DNA from: a virus
IMG/VR virus record: IMGVR_UViG_3300008448_010404
Coordinates: 1 to 64,000 of that record
DNA length: 64,000 nt
Reading direction: 5' to 3' (one strand)
In this document: piece by piece, positions 32,721-40,969 of the stretch
Layout of the letters: every line of letters starts with the position of its first letter
Numbering within the stretch: the stretch's first letter is position 1
The notes under the pieces: generated by a model
The model's input: only the letters and a program-made list of their open reading frames with translations
Database searches by the model: none
Told to the model about the DNA's origin: nothing
Position numbers and translations under genes: made by a program

Positions 32721-33542
32721 TTATTCTTTAATTAATAATTCACCATTAACATTTTCTAATTCAATAATTTTCCAATTTTCTTCAAAAATATCACTAAAAT
32801 TATTAGGACCATCTGAGGCAAACCATATTGATGGTGCGAAAACTTGTTTATTATTATTTTTATTTAAAAATGCACCCCACCATGAAAATGTTGAGTTTGA
32901 TATTATGTTATTTTTACATAACGACATTAACCATAATTCTTCATAATCTAATAAACCATCAACATATATGATATTCTCATGTTTAATATTATTTTTTACC
33001 CATTCTTTATCATCACTAAAGCAAAAGATATAGTCTTTATTTTCAATCATGCTTAAACATTTATCAACATATGATGTTGATACCACAGGATGTACATTTG
33101 GGAATGAAAGATAGTCCCCCCTTCTAACATGTATTGATACTGTATTATTATTATTTAGTTGTGGGTATTTATCATAAATTTTAGATAAAAAATCATCATT
33201 AGGTGAAAATAAATCTATAATTTCATTATCAAATCCTAAAAAATTTTTACTACTCTGAAAATACCCATGAAATATTGTATTACTTTCTAAGGGATTAATT
33301 TCATTATAATGCCAATCATTAGAATAAACAAAGTTCAAATCATTAATTTTGTTAACAAAATTTAATTTTGAAAAAATATTCTGAACATAAGTATTAACAT
33401 TATTACCCTGTAAATTAGTTTGCGATTCATTAAAAAAAACCGCCGGTCTATTATGTTTTAATGATTGAGAATATACGTGAGCGGCTTGAAACATTTGGTT
33501 CCCTAAACCCCCCATAAATTGACATGTAATTATTTTTTCCAT
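32721..33542 (-). CDS. Alpha-1,2-fucosyltransferase (GT11)
   Basis: A 273-residue protein with the complete GT11 signature: CQFMGGLGNQMFQAA (7-21) at the N-terminus, SIHVRRGDYL (about 136-145, the HxRRGD GDP-sugar motif) and NSTFSWWGAFLN (about 216-227). Bacterial GT11 proteins run 270-300 residues. It transfers L-fucose, or a close L-sugar, from the GDP form to galactose of the acceptor glycan. No membrane segment is present. The upstream gap (33543-33581) has an AT-rich region without the TATTTATA motif. Confidence 0.94.
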   Translation of the reverse strand: MEKIITCQFMGGLGNQMFQAAHVYSQSLKHNRPAVFFNESQTNLQGNNVNTYVQNIFSKLNFVNKINDLNFVYSNDWHYNEINPLESNTIFHGYFQSSKNFLGFDNEIIDLFSPNDDFLSKIYDKYPQLNNNNTVSIHVRRGDYLSFPNVHPVVSTSYVDKCLSMIENKDYIFCFSDDKEWVKNNIKHENIIYVDGLLDYEELWLMSLCKNNIISNSTFSWWGAFLNKNNNKQVFAPSIWFASDGPNNFSDIFEENWKIIELENVNGELLIKE

Positions 33543-33581
33543 ATAGTATATAATTTTATATAAAATTTATAAAATGTAAAG

Positions 33582-34211
33582 TTATTTAATTAACCAATTA
33601 TAATCAACAATCTGTTTTTGAATGTCTGAATACCCACTTTGTTGTTTTGCAACTCCAGGATAAAATGAATAAACATTATATTTTTTCTGTAGTTCAGAAT
33701 AAATAACATCAATTTGTTTATCATAATTTTTTAATAAAGGAATTATAACATCAAATAAATTTGATTTAATTCCAACCATATGAGCAGAATATGTGTTATG
33801 TAATTTAACAACATAATCATTTATATGTATAGGGGGTTTAATATTCATATGTGTATTATGGTTACCTCCGAAATATAACATATCCCAATCATCAGGAACA
33901 AATTTCATAAACTCATTAATTTTTACAATATCCTCAGTAAAGTAACAATCATCTTCAATTATTAATACATTATTAAATTTGTTTTTTTTTGATTCATTTA
34001 AAATATTAATATTTGTTTCAATAATACCAATCTCCCCATCTAGTAATCTTGAATTTATATTTTCACGGATAGATGAACCTAATATAGCGTCATATCTTTC
34101 ATAATTACCTAAATCAAATTTGATAACCTCATTATTAAATGAGGTTAATCTGTCTTCTCTATGTTTTAGATTAATACAGTATGTTTTATCAAATAAGTCA
34201 AACAATTTCAT
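33582..34211 (-). CDS. GT25-type glycosyltransferase
   Basis: A 209-residue GT25-family protein, the LPS galactosyltransferase and procollagen galactosyltransferase family. KTYCINLKHREDRLTSF (about 9-25) is the family N-terminus. Glu-Asp-Asp in VLIIEDDCYF (about 78-87) is the metal-binding acidic cluster; SAHMVGIKSNLFDVIIPLL and FYPGVAKQQSGYSDIQ are typical C-terminal segments. ATG 34211 was chosen: the frame is open to 34346 but that stretch lies inside the preceding gene and codes for no sensible sequence. It overlaps the tandem GT2 gene by 14 nt. Confidence 0.87.
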   Translation of the reverse strand: MKLFDLFDKTYCINLKHREDRLTSFNNEVIKFDLGNYERYDAILGSSIRENINSRLLDGEIGIIETNINILNESKKNKFNNVLIIEDDCYFTEDIVKINEFMKFVPDDWDMLYFGGNHNTHMNIKPPIHINDYVVKLHNTYSAHMVGIKSNLFDVIIPLLKNYDKQIDVIYSELQKKYNVYSFYPGVAKQQSGYSDIQKQIVDYNWLIK

Positions 34212-35589
34212 TTTTAAAATTTTTACTAATAATTTTATTATATAAGTCAACATGGTTTTTATTAGCATCAGTCGATACCGTCCCATCATTTTCATGATGA
34301 AAATACGTAAATAACGGTTTTGGTATTCTTTTACCAACATAACCATTTAATCCCATCCTAATCCATAAATCATAATCTTCCCATCCCTTTAAATTATTAT
34401 CATAACCATCACAAATATCAAATGCGTTTCTATGAAACATTGAACAATTAACAATAAAAGGTCCTTTAATTAATCTATCCATAGACCATTCAGGTCTTTG
34501 TTCAACACCTTGTAGTTCACCAATATGTTGTGTATCACAATAAACAGGACTTATATTTTTATTGTTTTTTAATATTGTTACACAAGACTGTATGTATTCA
34601 GGTTGAATCATATCATCAGCATCTAATGGTAAAATAAAATCACCGGTGGAGTTTCTAATACCGTTATTTCTAGCGGATGAAGGACCTTGATTTTCTTGAT
34701 ACACAACTTTAATGTTTTGGTGATTAATACTTTCTAGTTTTTTTAAAGTATATTCATCAGTTGACCCATCATTTACGATTACAATTTCAATATTTTTATA
34801 GTTAGATTCAAATACCGATTGTAACGTTTTTTCAAATTGTTTACCGTAATTATAAATTGGTATAATAACACTAACTAATGGTAATTTTTTATTAATTTTT
34901 AAATCAGGATAATATGAAGGTAATTTTATAGGTAAATGTTCTTTATATTTTTCCGATAACTTTTGTCTATTACTTTCCCATTCTGAATTTGTCATACCAA
35001 TTGACAAGTGAGTTAATGAAACGTTAGATATTGTCCCAATTTTAACACCTTCCAAATGATTAGACAAACAAAAAGAAATATCATAAAAATGAAATCCTTT
35101 AAATGTTTCATCAAAATTTGTTTTTAAATTTGATTTTTTAACTGAAAAAAATACACCATCAACAACAACCGAATCAATCACTTTAGACCCAAATGGTTTA
35201 TTATACTCACTAAGCCATCTTTTACCATCTTTTTGATGGTATACTTGACCAACCATTTCACCAGTAATTTCCCACCACATACATGATTTGGGTAAATAAG
35301 ATATTCCCGCAACTCCTAAAATACCATAATCAGGTTTTTTGGTATGATGTTCTAATATTCGTTTACCCCAATATTTTTGGTTAAAAATAACATCATTGTG
35401 ACAAAAAATAACAATATCATTTTTTGACTCAGATAACCCTTTGTTATAAATTTCCGTTAAACTATATTGATTATAGTTTTCATATTCTAAGATTTCCACA
35501 TCATTTAAACCAACAGTATCTAATAAATGTTGACGGAAGTTAGTGTTATATTTTAAATCTTTATGTGTTGAGTATACTATTGTAATCAT
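34198..35589 (-). CDS. Two-domain GT2 glycosyltransferase
   Basis: A 463-residue protein with two glycosyltransferase-like halves. The N-terminal half (1-225) begins MITIVYSTHKDLKY and has IVIFCHNDVIFN with a reduced DxD, resembling the family called Glyco_tranf_2_5. The C-terminal half (about 235-463) is a canonical GT2: VSVIIPIYNYGKQ, IEIVIVNDGSTDEY, ENQGPSSARNNGIRNSTGDFILPLDADD with the DxDD metal site, and a GWEDYDLWIRM motif. Bifunctional polymerising or disaccharide-adding transferases have this architecture. Whether both halves are active is unknown; the N-terminal motif is weak. Confidence 0.87.
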   Translation of the reverse strand: MITIVYSTHKDLKYNTNFRQHLLDTVGLNDVEILEYENYNQYSLTEIYNKGLSESKNDIVIFCHNDVIFNQKYWGKRILEHHTKKPDYGILGVAGISYLPKSCMWWEITGEMVGQVYHQKDGKRWLSEYNKPFGSKVIDSVVVDGVFFSVKKSNLKTNFDETFKGFHFYDISFCLSNHLEGVKIGTISNVSLTHLSIGMTNSEWESNRQKLSEKYKEHLPIKLPSYYPDLKINKKLPLVSVIIPIYNYGKQFEKTLQSVFESNYKNIEIVIVNDGSTDEYTLKKLESINHQNIKVVYQENQGPSSARNNGIRNSTGDFILPLDADDMIQPEYIQSCVTILKNNKNISPVYCDTQHIGELQGVEQRPEWSMDRLIKGPFIVNCSMFHRNAFDICDGYDNNLKGWEDYDLWIRMGLNGYVGKRIPKPLFTYFHHENDGTVSTDANKNHVDLYNKIISKNFKNEIV

Positions 35590-35591
35590 AA

Positions 35592-36206
35592 TTAAATCCC
35601 TGTTGAACCAAACCCGTTTTCACCACGTTCTTTTTCATTTATAACTGATTGTTCAGTTAAATTAACCCATTTTCCATTAACCACGGGGCAAAGTACTGCC
35701 TGACCAACTTTCATACCTTTAGGTATTGTTACTGAATAATTGTTAGTGTTGAACACAATTACTTGAACTTCACCTGTATACCCGTTATCCACCGTTCCTG
35801 GTGAATTTAAAACCATTAACCCTTGTTTAATTGCTAAACCACTTTTAGACCTAACTTGGATTTCATAGCCATCTTTAATATCAAAAGATAATCCTGTCGG
35901 AACTAAAATTCTACCAAACGGAGGAATTTCTAAATCTTCAACAGAATGTAAATCAAATCCCGAATCACTTACATAATTATACTTAGGTGTAACCGCATCA
36001 TGGTTTAATACACGATAACCTAAATCTAATTTTGGGGTGTAATTTTCAAAATCTCTTTCTAATTCTTCTAAATCAATACCATATTCTCTTAATTGGTCAT
36101 TGAACATTTGTTTAGTACTTTCAATATCCGAGTCATCGTATTTACTTAACATATCGTTAATTTCATCCGGAGAGAAAAAACTTTCAAAGTGTTTATTTAA
36201 ATCCAT
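35592..36206 (-). CDS. dut: dUTPase (dUTP diphosphatase)
   Basis: Hydrolyses dUTP to dUMP and keeps uracil out of phage DNA. The 204-residue protein has all trimeric-dUTPase motifs: DSGFDL (81-86), RSKSGLA (119-125), GTVDNGYTGE (137-146, with the catalytic Asp) and GFGSTG (198-203). The catalytic domain is normal length; the first 75 residues (SPDEINDMLSKYDDSDIESTKQMFND...) are an extra acidic helical extension not seen in most single-domain dUTPases. It shares its first base with the last base of the exonuclease frame, so it is coupled to it. Confidence 0.96.
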   Translation of the reverse strand: MDLNKHFESFFSPDEINDMLSKYDDSDIESTKQMFNDQLREYGIDLEELERDFENYTPKLDLGYRVLNHDAVTPKYNYVSDSGFDLHSVEDLEIPPFGRILVPTGLSFDIKDGYEIQVRSKSGLAIKQGLMVLNSPGTVDNGYTGEVQVIVFNTNNYSVTIPKGMKVGQAVLCPVVNGKWVNLTEQSVINEKERGENGFGSTGI

Positions 36207-36937
36207 TATTCTAATTCTTTTAATTTAATTATTATATCAATTAATACTCTAACGTCACGTTCACAGTATTCAGTAATTTCTTTTAACTTACCATCATTCC
36301 AATACGCCGTATGTACCTTATCACCGGTAATCTCACCTTCTTTTGGTGAAGGAACACCTAATGATGTACATAACAAATCTAACGACCCAATTGATGTGTA
36401 AGCACCATATTGCCAAACATCTTTAGTGTCAATTGCCTTAACTTCCCAAGGTTTAGTGTCATAAGATGGTAACATAACTGACGGTGATATACCATTTATT
36501 ATCATTCTTTTCGCTAACATTGGTATATCAAAGTTCTTTAGATTGTGACCACAGATATGGAAATCTAATTTATAACACTTATCTAAAACTTTTTTACAAT
36601 TACGTAATAATTCTTTTTCATCATCACCTGAAAATGATTGTGATTTAACATCACCATTGTCAGTTACGAACTGAACGTTAACACAAACAATTTTAGCGAA
36701 CTCAGGAACTAATGCGGTTCTTTTACTAAAAACTTCATTGACACGTACAATATTATCCTCCCTATAAGATGGTGTGGTAAGATGGTCTTCAGGAAATCTT
36801 TTCTGAAACCAATCATAATATTTCATAAATTGATTTGCCAACTCAGGTCTTTTTTCAAGACAAGTATCATAATCTTTTTCAATCCCAACAGTTTCGATGT
36901 CTAAGAACAATATCTTAGTTAAAGGTATTTTTATCAT
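36206..36937 (-). CDS. DEDDy 3'-5' exonuclease, DnaQ/PolB-exo-like
   Basis: A 243-residue exonuclease-domain protein. ExoI is LFLDIETVG (Asp13, Glu15), ExoII is CGHNLKNFDIP (Asp137), and ExoIII is YCERDV (Tyr224, Asp228), the Y-type DEDD arrangement. The spacing is longer than in stand-alone DnaQ proteins and resembles the predicted 3'-5' exonuclease of the PolB-like family (RNase H fold). It could proofread, repair or degrade host DNA. It starts 3 nt from the GT4 gene and is followed by dut, so replication genes are embedded within the sugar operon. Confidence 0.9.
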   Translation of the reverse strand: MIKIPLTKILFLDIETVGIEKDYDTCLEKRPELANQFMKYYDWFQKRFPEDHLTTPSYREDNIVRVNEVFSKRTALVPEFAKIVCVNVQFVTDNGDVKSQSFSGDDEKELLRNCKKVLDKCYKLDFHICGHNLKNFDIPMLAKRMIINGISPSVMLPSYDTKPWEVKAIDTKDVWQYGAYTSIGSLDLLCTSLGVPSPKEGEITGDKVHTAYWNDGKLKEITEYCERDVRVLIDIIIKLKELE

Positions 36938-36939
36938 TT

Positions 36940-38157
36940 TTATTTAATTAAAGATTTGTAAAATTCAGCTCTATCCTTTGTTACTTTATTTAAGTCATAA
37001 GTGTCTTTAACTGTTTCATATAAACGATTACCCATGTCCTCAATAAGGTTAGGGTTCTGAACTAATTTTTTTGTAAATTTAGCCCAATCACTATGATTGT
37101 TATGTTCATTAACTAATAAAGCATTTCCATCAACAAAGTTACCATTATTTAATGAATGTTTCAAGTCAATTGTGTAAGGACCAACATTTGATGCAATTAA
37201 AGCTTTTTTATAGAAACCAGCCTCAATAACTTTAAGTTGAGATTTCATTCTATTAAAGATATGGTTTTTAATTGGTGCTAAAGATATATCAAATTTAGAA
37301 TAATTAATAGCGTATGTGTTAACAGGTAATGTCCATACACGTCGGTATGGTAAATCAGTTACGTTAGTATAATCACCTTCTTTAAATTGATTTAAAAAAG
37401 ACTGATATTCACTATCAATTATTTTATAATTATTTGTGAATAATTTTTCATACTGAACCCATACCGTTTCTTCAGGTTTAATAGGTCTCTGAGATTGTTG
37501 CCCTGTTTGTTTATTTATTTCGGTTACAGTACCTCTAGTATCAAACCCACACAATACATATTGAACTTGGTCTTTTAATGAACTGTTTTTATTAACCATT
37601 CCATCTAATAATTTTAAATCGTGAAGATGTGATGAACCACCTAACCAACCAATTCTAATTCTATCTGATTTTGGTGTTGGTTCATTGAATTGCGGTTCTT
37701 TGGGGTTAATAGCGTTTGGAAAAACTACCACATTTTTATTAAACTTGAGTATCTCATCAGCAAACACAGTTGTTGTTGTTGTAACGTAATCAGCCACTTT
37801 TAAACTATTTATGATTTTTTCATGTAATTTATTAGCAACTATAATATCATGTATTGGGTGTTCTTTAGTTGGTAACCAATAATCATCAATATCAATAATG
37901 ACAATAATCCCCATACTTTTTAACCATTTAATTATTTCAGGTGAAGAATCATAATCTTGAGTTACACTTCTGTGTGCATGGATTATTTGATATTTTTTCC
38001 AATAGTTAACATCATTAACGTTTGGTTGATAATCAATATCAACATGAAAATCATCAGGATATAAATTTTGTAAAAAAGTGTGTGGGTCAACTGAACGGAA
38101 TTTACCAACTCCTGTGGTATCAGAAGGTAGAACTAAAACATTAATTTTTTCTTTCAT
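36940..38157 (-). CDS. GT4-like glycosyltransferase
   Basis: A 405-residue GT-B protein. The N-terminal domain has INVLVLPSDTTGVGKFRSVDPHTFLQNL with the GxGxxR-type loop and HAHRSVTQDY. The donor domain has RIRIGWLGGSSHLHDLKLL (about 168-186), DISLAPIKNHIFNRMKSQLKVIEAGFYKKALIASNVGPY (about 291-329; the Lys/Glu pattern SxLKxxEAG binds the sugar nucleotide) and a long C-terminal helix. It has no membrane anchor. It is the first gene of the large minus-strand sugar operon after an intergenic stretch with a terminator for the next upstream unit. Confidence 0.88.
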   Translation of the reverse strand: MKEKINVLVLPSDTTGVGKFRSVDPHTFLQNLYPDDFHVDIDYQPNVNDVNYWKKYQIIHAHRSVTQDYDSSPEIIKWLKSMGIIVIIDIDDYWLPTKEHPIHDIIVANKLHEKIINSLKVADYVTTTTTVFADEILKFNKNVVVFPNAINPKEPQFNEPTPKSDRIRIGWLGGSSHLHDLKLLDGMVNKNSSLKDQVQYVLCGFDTRGTVTEINKQTGQQSQRPIKPEETVWVQYEKLFTNNYKIIDSEYQSFLNQFKEGDYTNVTDLPYRRVWTLPVNTYAINYSKFDISLAPIKNHIFNRMKSQLKVIEAGFYKKALIASNVGPYTIDLKHSLNNGNFVDGNALLVNEHNNHSDWAKFTKKLVQNPNLIEDMGNRLYETVKDTYDLNKVTKDRAEFYKSLIK

Positions 38158-38216
38158 AAATTTAATTTAATTATCCAAAATAATAATAATTAAATTTGAT
38201 AGAATAAAGATATAAA

Positions 38217-38248
38217 AGAAAAAACCCCCACTTTTCAGTGAGGGTTAT
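38217..38248 (-). terminator. Minus-strand Rho-independent terminator
   Basis: On the minus strand a stem AACCCTCAC / GTGGGGGTT (one T-G pair) with a TGAAAA loop is followed by T residues. It closes the 40915-38253 virion-like unit before the sugar operon. Confidence 0.88.
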
Positions 38249-38252
38249 TAAT

Positions 38253-38894
38253 TTATTTTACTTTTTTAATTTTGGTTACTTTACCTTCAAAAATATGTGA
38301 ACCGACTCTAAAACTGAAGACATCATTTGCTTTTGAAACTGATTCTGTAATTAAACCATTTTCACTTAACACTTCTCTAACAGCCTCCATAACCATAGTT
38401 TTTAAATCACTTGTTGGTTGTGTTCGTTGTTCTTGAACGGGTCTTCGTGTTTGTTCTCCTTTAGCATTCGAATTCATTAAACGAGATGCTTTCTCAACCA
38501 ATTCATTTGATATCTGAGCCCCACCTGACATAGGGTTATCAGGTTGGTGTATTGGGTGTTCAATCATTAATTGTTTAATAGCATCAGGTAATTTTGATGA
38601 CATAATTCTTTCACTTGGTGCCGGTGTATATGTTTTAGTTAAGTTTTTTTCATTCATCGCACTCTCAGATAACAATGGGTAATCAATATTATCATTTTGC
38701 ATGTGTCCCATAGTCATAGATTCATTCATATATTCCTGTGGAATATTATAGGTTGCGTTAGGTTGATTATAGGTATCAACTCTATGTGTTTCATTCATTG
38801 TTACTGGTAATCCACCACGACCAATTTCATTATGTTTATTCATAATTTTTTTAGCCGTAACTAATTTCATCATTAAATCATTTTCATTTGTCAT
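38253..38894 (-). CDS. Virion-like hypothetical protein (213 aa)
   Basis: A 213-residue protein, hydrophilic and Met/Asn/Gln-rich. The first 40 residues start with KLVTAKKIMNKHNEIGRGG; the middle is repetitive loop sequence (NIPQEYMNESMTMGH, SERIMSSKLPDAIKQLMIEHPIHQP); the last 50 form a helix plus a small beta unit (DLKTMVMEAVREVLSENGLI followed by FRVGSHIFEGKVTKIKKVK). The end (VGSHIFEGKVTKIKK) resembles a C-terminal barrel-like domain seen in small virion proteins of T4-like marine phages. Last gene before the terminator at 38217-38248. Confidence 0.75.
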   Translation of the reverse strand: MTNENDLMMKLVTAKKIMNKHNEIGRGGLPVTMNETHRVDTYNQPNATYNIPQEYMNESMTMGHMQNDNIDYPLLSESAMNEKNLTKTYTPAPSERIMSSKLPDAIKQLMIEHPIHQPDNPMSGGAQISNELVEKASRLMNSNAKGEQTRRPVQEQRTQPTSDLKTMVMEAVREVLSENGLITESVSKANDVFSFRVGSHIFEGKVTKIKKVK

Positions 38895-38904
38895 ATTCTA
38901 AAAA

Positions 38905-39309
38905 TTAAACATTTACATTATTTGTATTATCAAAAACCGCATTTACTATTACACGTAACATACTTTTATCACCATTAGGGTTATATCCAGGTCTTACCTC
39001 ATTAAAATTTTCACCTGTTGGTTTAAATGATAATATTTTATCAACTCTAAATATCCTCCATCCGGGTAATGGTTGTTCACCTTTATACCCCGTGTGTGAC
39101 GCCCCTTCATAATCCCAAGCCCTAACTATAGGGTTGTCAGATTTACTGTAACCAAAACAGACAGGTTCAATTTCACGTAACCCACGACCACCAGGTTCAT
39201 CCCCATCATAGTAGATAACAATTTTCTTCTTTTTTTTAATAGCATCAACGATTGAGTCAACTGACGCCATCTCTAAAATAAGATTTTTAAAACTATTGTA
39301 AAGTTTCAT
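38905..39309 (-). CDS. Stand-alone WYL-like domain protein
   Basis: A 134-residue protein with the WYL-domain core: KKIVIYYDGDEPGGRGLREIEPVCFGYSKSDNPIVRAWDYEGASHTGYKG...GWRIFRVDKILSF (about 27-100), matching the usual (I)xYxxxxGxxRxIxPxxxxxxxxxxxxAxxxxxxxxRxFRxDRI pattern. WYL domains bind nucleic acids or nucleotide ligands and normally regulate transcription or defence genes, so a stand-alone copy beside small virion-like genes is odd. It shares one base with the 39309-39605 gene. It could be an SH3-like virion domain instead; the fold match is by eye. Confidence 0.65.
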   Translation of the reverse strand: MKLYNSFKNLILEMASVDSIVDAIKKKKKIVIYYDGDEPGGRGLREIEPVCFGYSKSDNPIVRAWDYEGASHTGYKGEQPLPGWRIFRVDKILSFKPTGENFNEVRPGYNPNGDKSMLRVIVNAVFDNTNNVNV

Positions 39310-39605
39310 TACGCTTTAGGTGTTGTATATGGAGATACTGATTTATATAAATTAATTTTTATTTCATTTTTACGTTCAACAATATCTTGAATTGCTCCCG
39401 CATTTTCATTGTAGACATCTAAACTACCACCTGTTCCTTTACCTCGTGAATCCCCATCGCCAATAGCATCCGGATTGACTGATGAATATTCATTAGATGA
39501 TTTTGCATAATCATTTTTAGGTATTAATTTTTTTCTTTCTAAGTCTGCAATACTTGACAATCTATTATCAGGTTGTTCAAAATTTAAAGGTTCTTTTGAC
39601 GGCAT
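39309..39605 (-). CDS. Small hypothetical protein (98 aa)
   Basis: A 98-residue hydrophilic protein, Pro/Asn/Ser/Gly-rich (LNFEQPDNRLSSIADLERKK, then NPDAIGDGDSRGKGTGGSLDVYNENAGAIQDIVERKNEIKINLYKS). Short Asp/Gly motif DGDSRGKGTGG stands in the middle. No family is recognised. It is coupled to the 134-residue gene by 1 nt and to the 156-residue gene by 1-nt spacing; the compact run of five genes (38253-40915) suggests one assembly. Confidence 0.7.
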   Translation of the reverse strand: MPSKEPLNFEQPDNRLSSIADLERKKLIPKNDYAKSSNEYSSVNPDAIGDGDSRGKGTGGSLDVYNENAGAIQDIVERKNEIKINLYKSVSPYTTPKA

Positions 39606-39606
39606 G

Positions 39607-40077
39607 TTATATTATTTTTTTTATTATTTCGTTTATCCTTTTTAGGCTTTCAGTTATTTCTAAATCGTATTTTTCAAGATTTGAGTGATGGTCTTTACTT
39701 GGTCTATTTTGGTTTATTATGTTATTTTTTTCGTGGGGTGCAATAAATTGATTGTCTAAAGCCACTGATTTAATTTCTTTAGAACGATGAACATCACCTC
39801 TCATAGATGATAAAGTATTGTTAACCCAATTTTTTACATAATCACCACCATTTAGAATAAAAGGTAAATCATTTTGATGTCCGTTAAATTCATCAAACCA
39901 ATTTTTCATTCTTTTTAATTGTTGATAAGAAACGTTACCTTTTTCCCTTAATTCTTTATTTCGTCTAAACCCTTCAGTTGAATCATCAGCACCTATGGCC
40001 GAGTTAAAACATTCATCCAAATATTTTAGAACGTCTTCAGGTAAATTAACAGTATTTCCGTATAATTCTTTATTCAT
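39607..40077 (-). CDS. Hypothetical protein (156 aa)
   Basis: A 156-residue, Lys/Asn-rich, mostly helical protein with DVLKYLDECFNSAIGADDSTEGFRRNKELREKGNVSYQQLKRMKNWFDEFNGHQNDLPFILNGGD as the core. The sequence (helix-loop-helix with WFDEFNG and NGGDYVKNWV) resembles a conserved-looking globular domain, but I cannot name it. The C-terminus is a Leu/Ile helix (ESLKRINEIIKKII). It overlaps the next gene upstream by 8 nt. Confidence 0.75.
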   Translation of the reverse strand: MNKELYGNTVNLPEDVLKYLDECFNSAIGADDSTEGFRRNKELREKGNVSYQQLKRMKNWFDEFNGHQNDLPFILNGGDYVKNWVNNTLSSMRGDVHRSKEIKSVALDNQFIAPHEKNNIINQNRPSKDHHSNLEKYDLEITESLKRINEIIKKII

Positions 40078-40915
40078 TAGATTTTAAAATTTTAATTAAT
40101 TCACTAAGACTAATACCCTCTTTTTCCGCAATTTTTTTTATTGATTGTATATTTTTTGTTAAAATTTTACTAACAGGGTTAGACTTTGAAATAATGTCAG
40201 TGTCGGATTTATTCTTTTTAGTTAAAATATCCTCAACCATTTTAATCATTTTCTGTCTTTGTTCTTCATCAAGTTTTTCTTTTTCAACTAAACGTTGTTT
40301 TAAAACACGTTTACCATCTTTAGCTTTTCTAACTTTTTGTTTTGGTAATTTCCCAAATTGTTCAGCTCTTTCTTTAGGATTTTCAACACCCATATTTTTT
40401 AATGTTTTAACAGTGTTTTTATAATCTTTATATTCAGTTTCTTTATAACCAAACGCTTCAGAATAATCCACTTCTGACACAACATTATCAGAATCCTCAA
40501 CACTTTCACCGTAGTAAACTCTGTAACCACGTAAAACAGGATTACCCGCTTGTCTAGTCATAGCAATTGTTTGGTCCATTGTTTTGTGTGGTGTTAATGT
40601 TTGATTTAGATTAGGTATCCTTGATGATAACATAGTACCGTCAGAATCAACTAATTCATCAAGTTCACCTGATGGTTTTTTAGTTAGTTCTTTTTTAATA
40701 TCATCTTTAGAATATTTCTTTTTACTATTTAATATTTTTCGTAAAGTATTTATAACTTTTTTAGAATCTTCTTTTTTAAAATCTTTTTTTTCGTGATTTT
40801 GTTTAGATTCAGTTAAAGTTTCTCCTGTTGAATAATATAATGATATTGTGTCACCTTTATCTTTTAAATAGAAGTAACAATTATTACCAAAATATCCAAT
40901 ATTATACTTAATCAT
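40070..40915 (-). CDS. Basic helical virion-like protein (281 aa)
   Basis: A 281-residue, Lys-rich protein. An N-terminal beta unit (MIKYNIGYFGNNCYFYLKDKGDTISLYYSTGETL) is followed by a long Lys/Glu helical region and loop sequence SGELDELVDSDGTMLSSRIPNLNQTLTPHKTMDQTIAMTRQ, then strongly basic VRKAKDGKRVLKQRLVEKEKLDEE. I chose ATG 40915: the frame is open to 40990, but that would run over the divergent promoter region, and the TATTTATT motif ends 13 nt before this ATG. It opens the unit of five small virion-like genes. Confidence 0.75.
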   Translation of the reverse strand: MIKYNIGYFGNNCYFYLKDKGDTISLYYSTGETLTESKQNHEKKDFKKEDSKKVINTLRKILNSKKKYSKDDIKKELTKKPSGELDELVDSDGTMLSSRIPNLNQTLTPHKTMDQTIAMTRQAGNPVLRGYRVYYGESVEDSDNVVSEVDYSEAFGYKETEYKDYKNTVKTLKNMGVENPKERAEQFGKLPKQKVRKAKDGKRVLKQRLVEKEKLDEEQRQKMIKMVEDILTKKNKSDTDIISKSNPVSKILTKNIQSIKKIAEKEGISLSELIKILKSNE

Positions 40916-40928
40916 CTTCCTTTTTATT

Positions 40929-40936
40929 AATAAATA
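40929..40936 (-). promoter_or_regulatory. TATTTATT start-proximal motif (40070-40915 gene)
   Basis: On the minus strand TATTTATT ends 13 nt before ATG 40915; a GGAAG sequence follows 5' of the ATG and could act as a weak ribosome site. Confidence 0.6.
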
Positions 40937-40949
40937 CCACGATGTGGAG

Positions 40950-40957
40950 TATTTATC
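40950..40957 (+). promoter_or_regulatory. TATTTATC start-proximal motif (40970 gene)
   Basis: TATTTATC ends 12 nt before the GTG start at 40970. Together with the minus-strand copy at 40929-40936 it forms a compact divergent pair 13 bp apart. Confidence 0.55.
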
Positions 40958-40969
40958 ATAAAAAAGAGT

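Noticed and set aside
34212-34346. N-terminal extension of the GT25 protein
   Set aside because: The extra 45 codons lie inside the tandem GT2 gene and encode Met-rich sequence unlike any GT25 start; ATG 34211 precedes the family motif directly.
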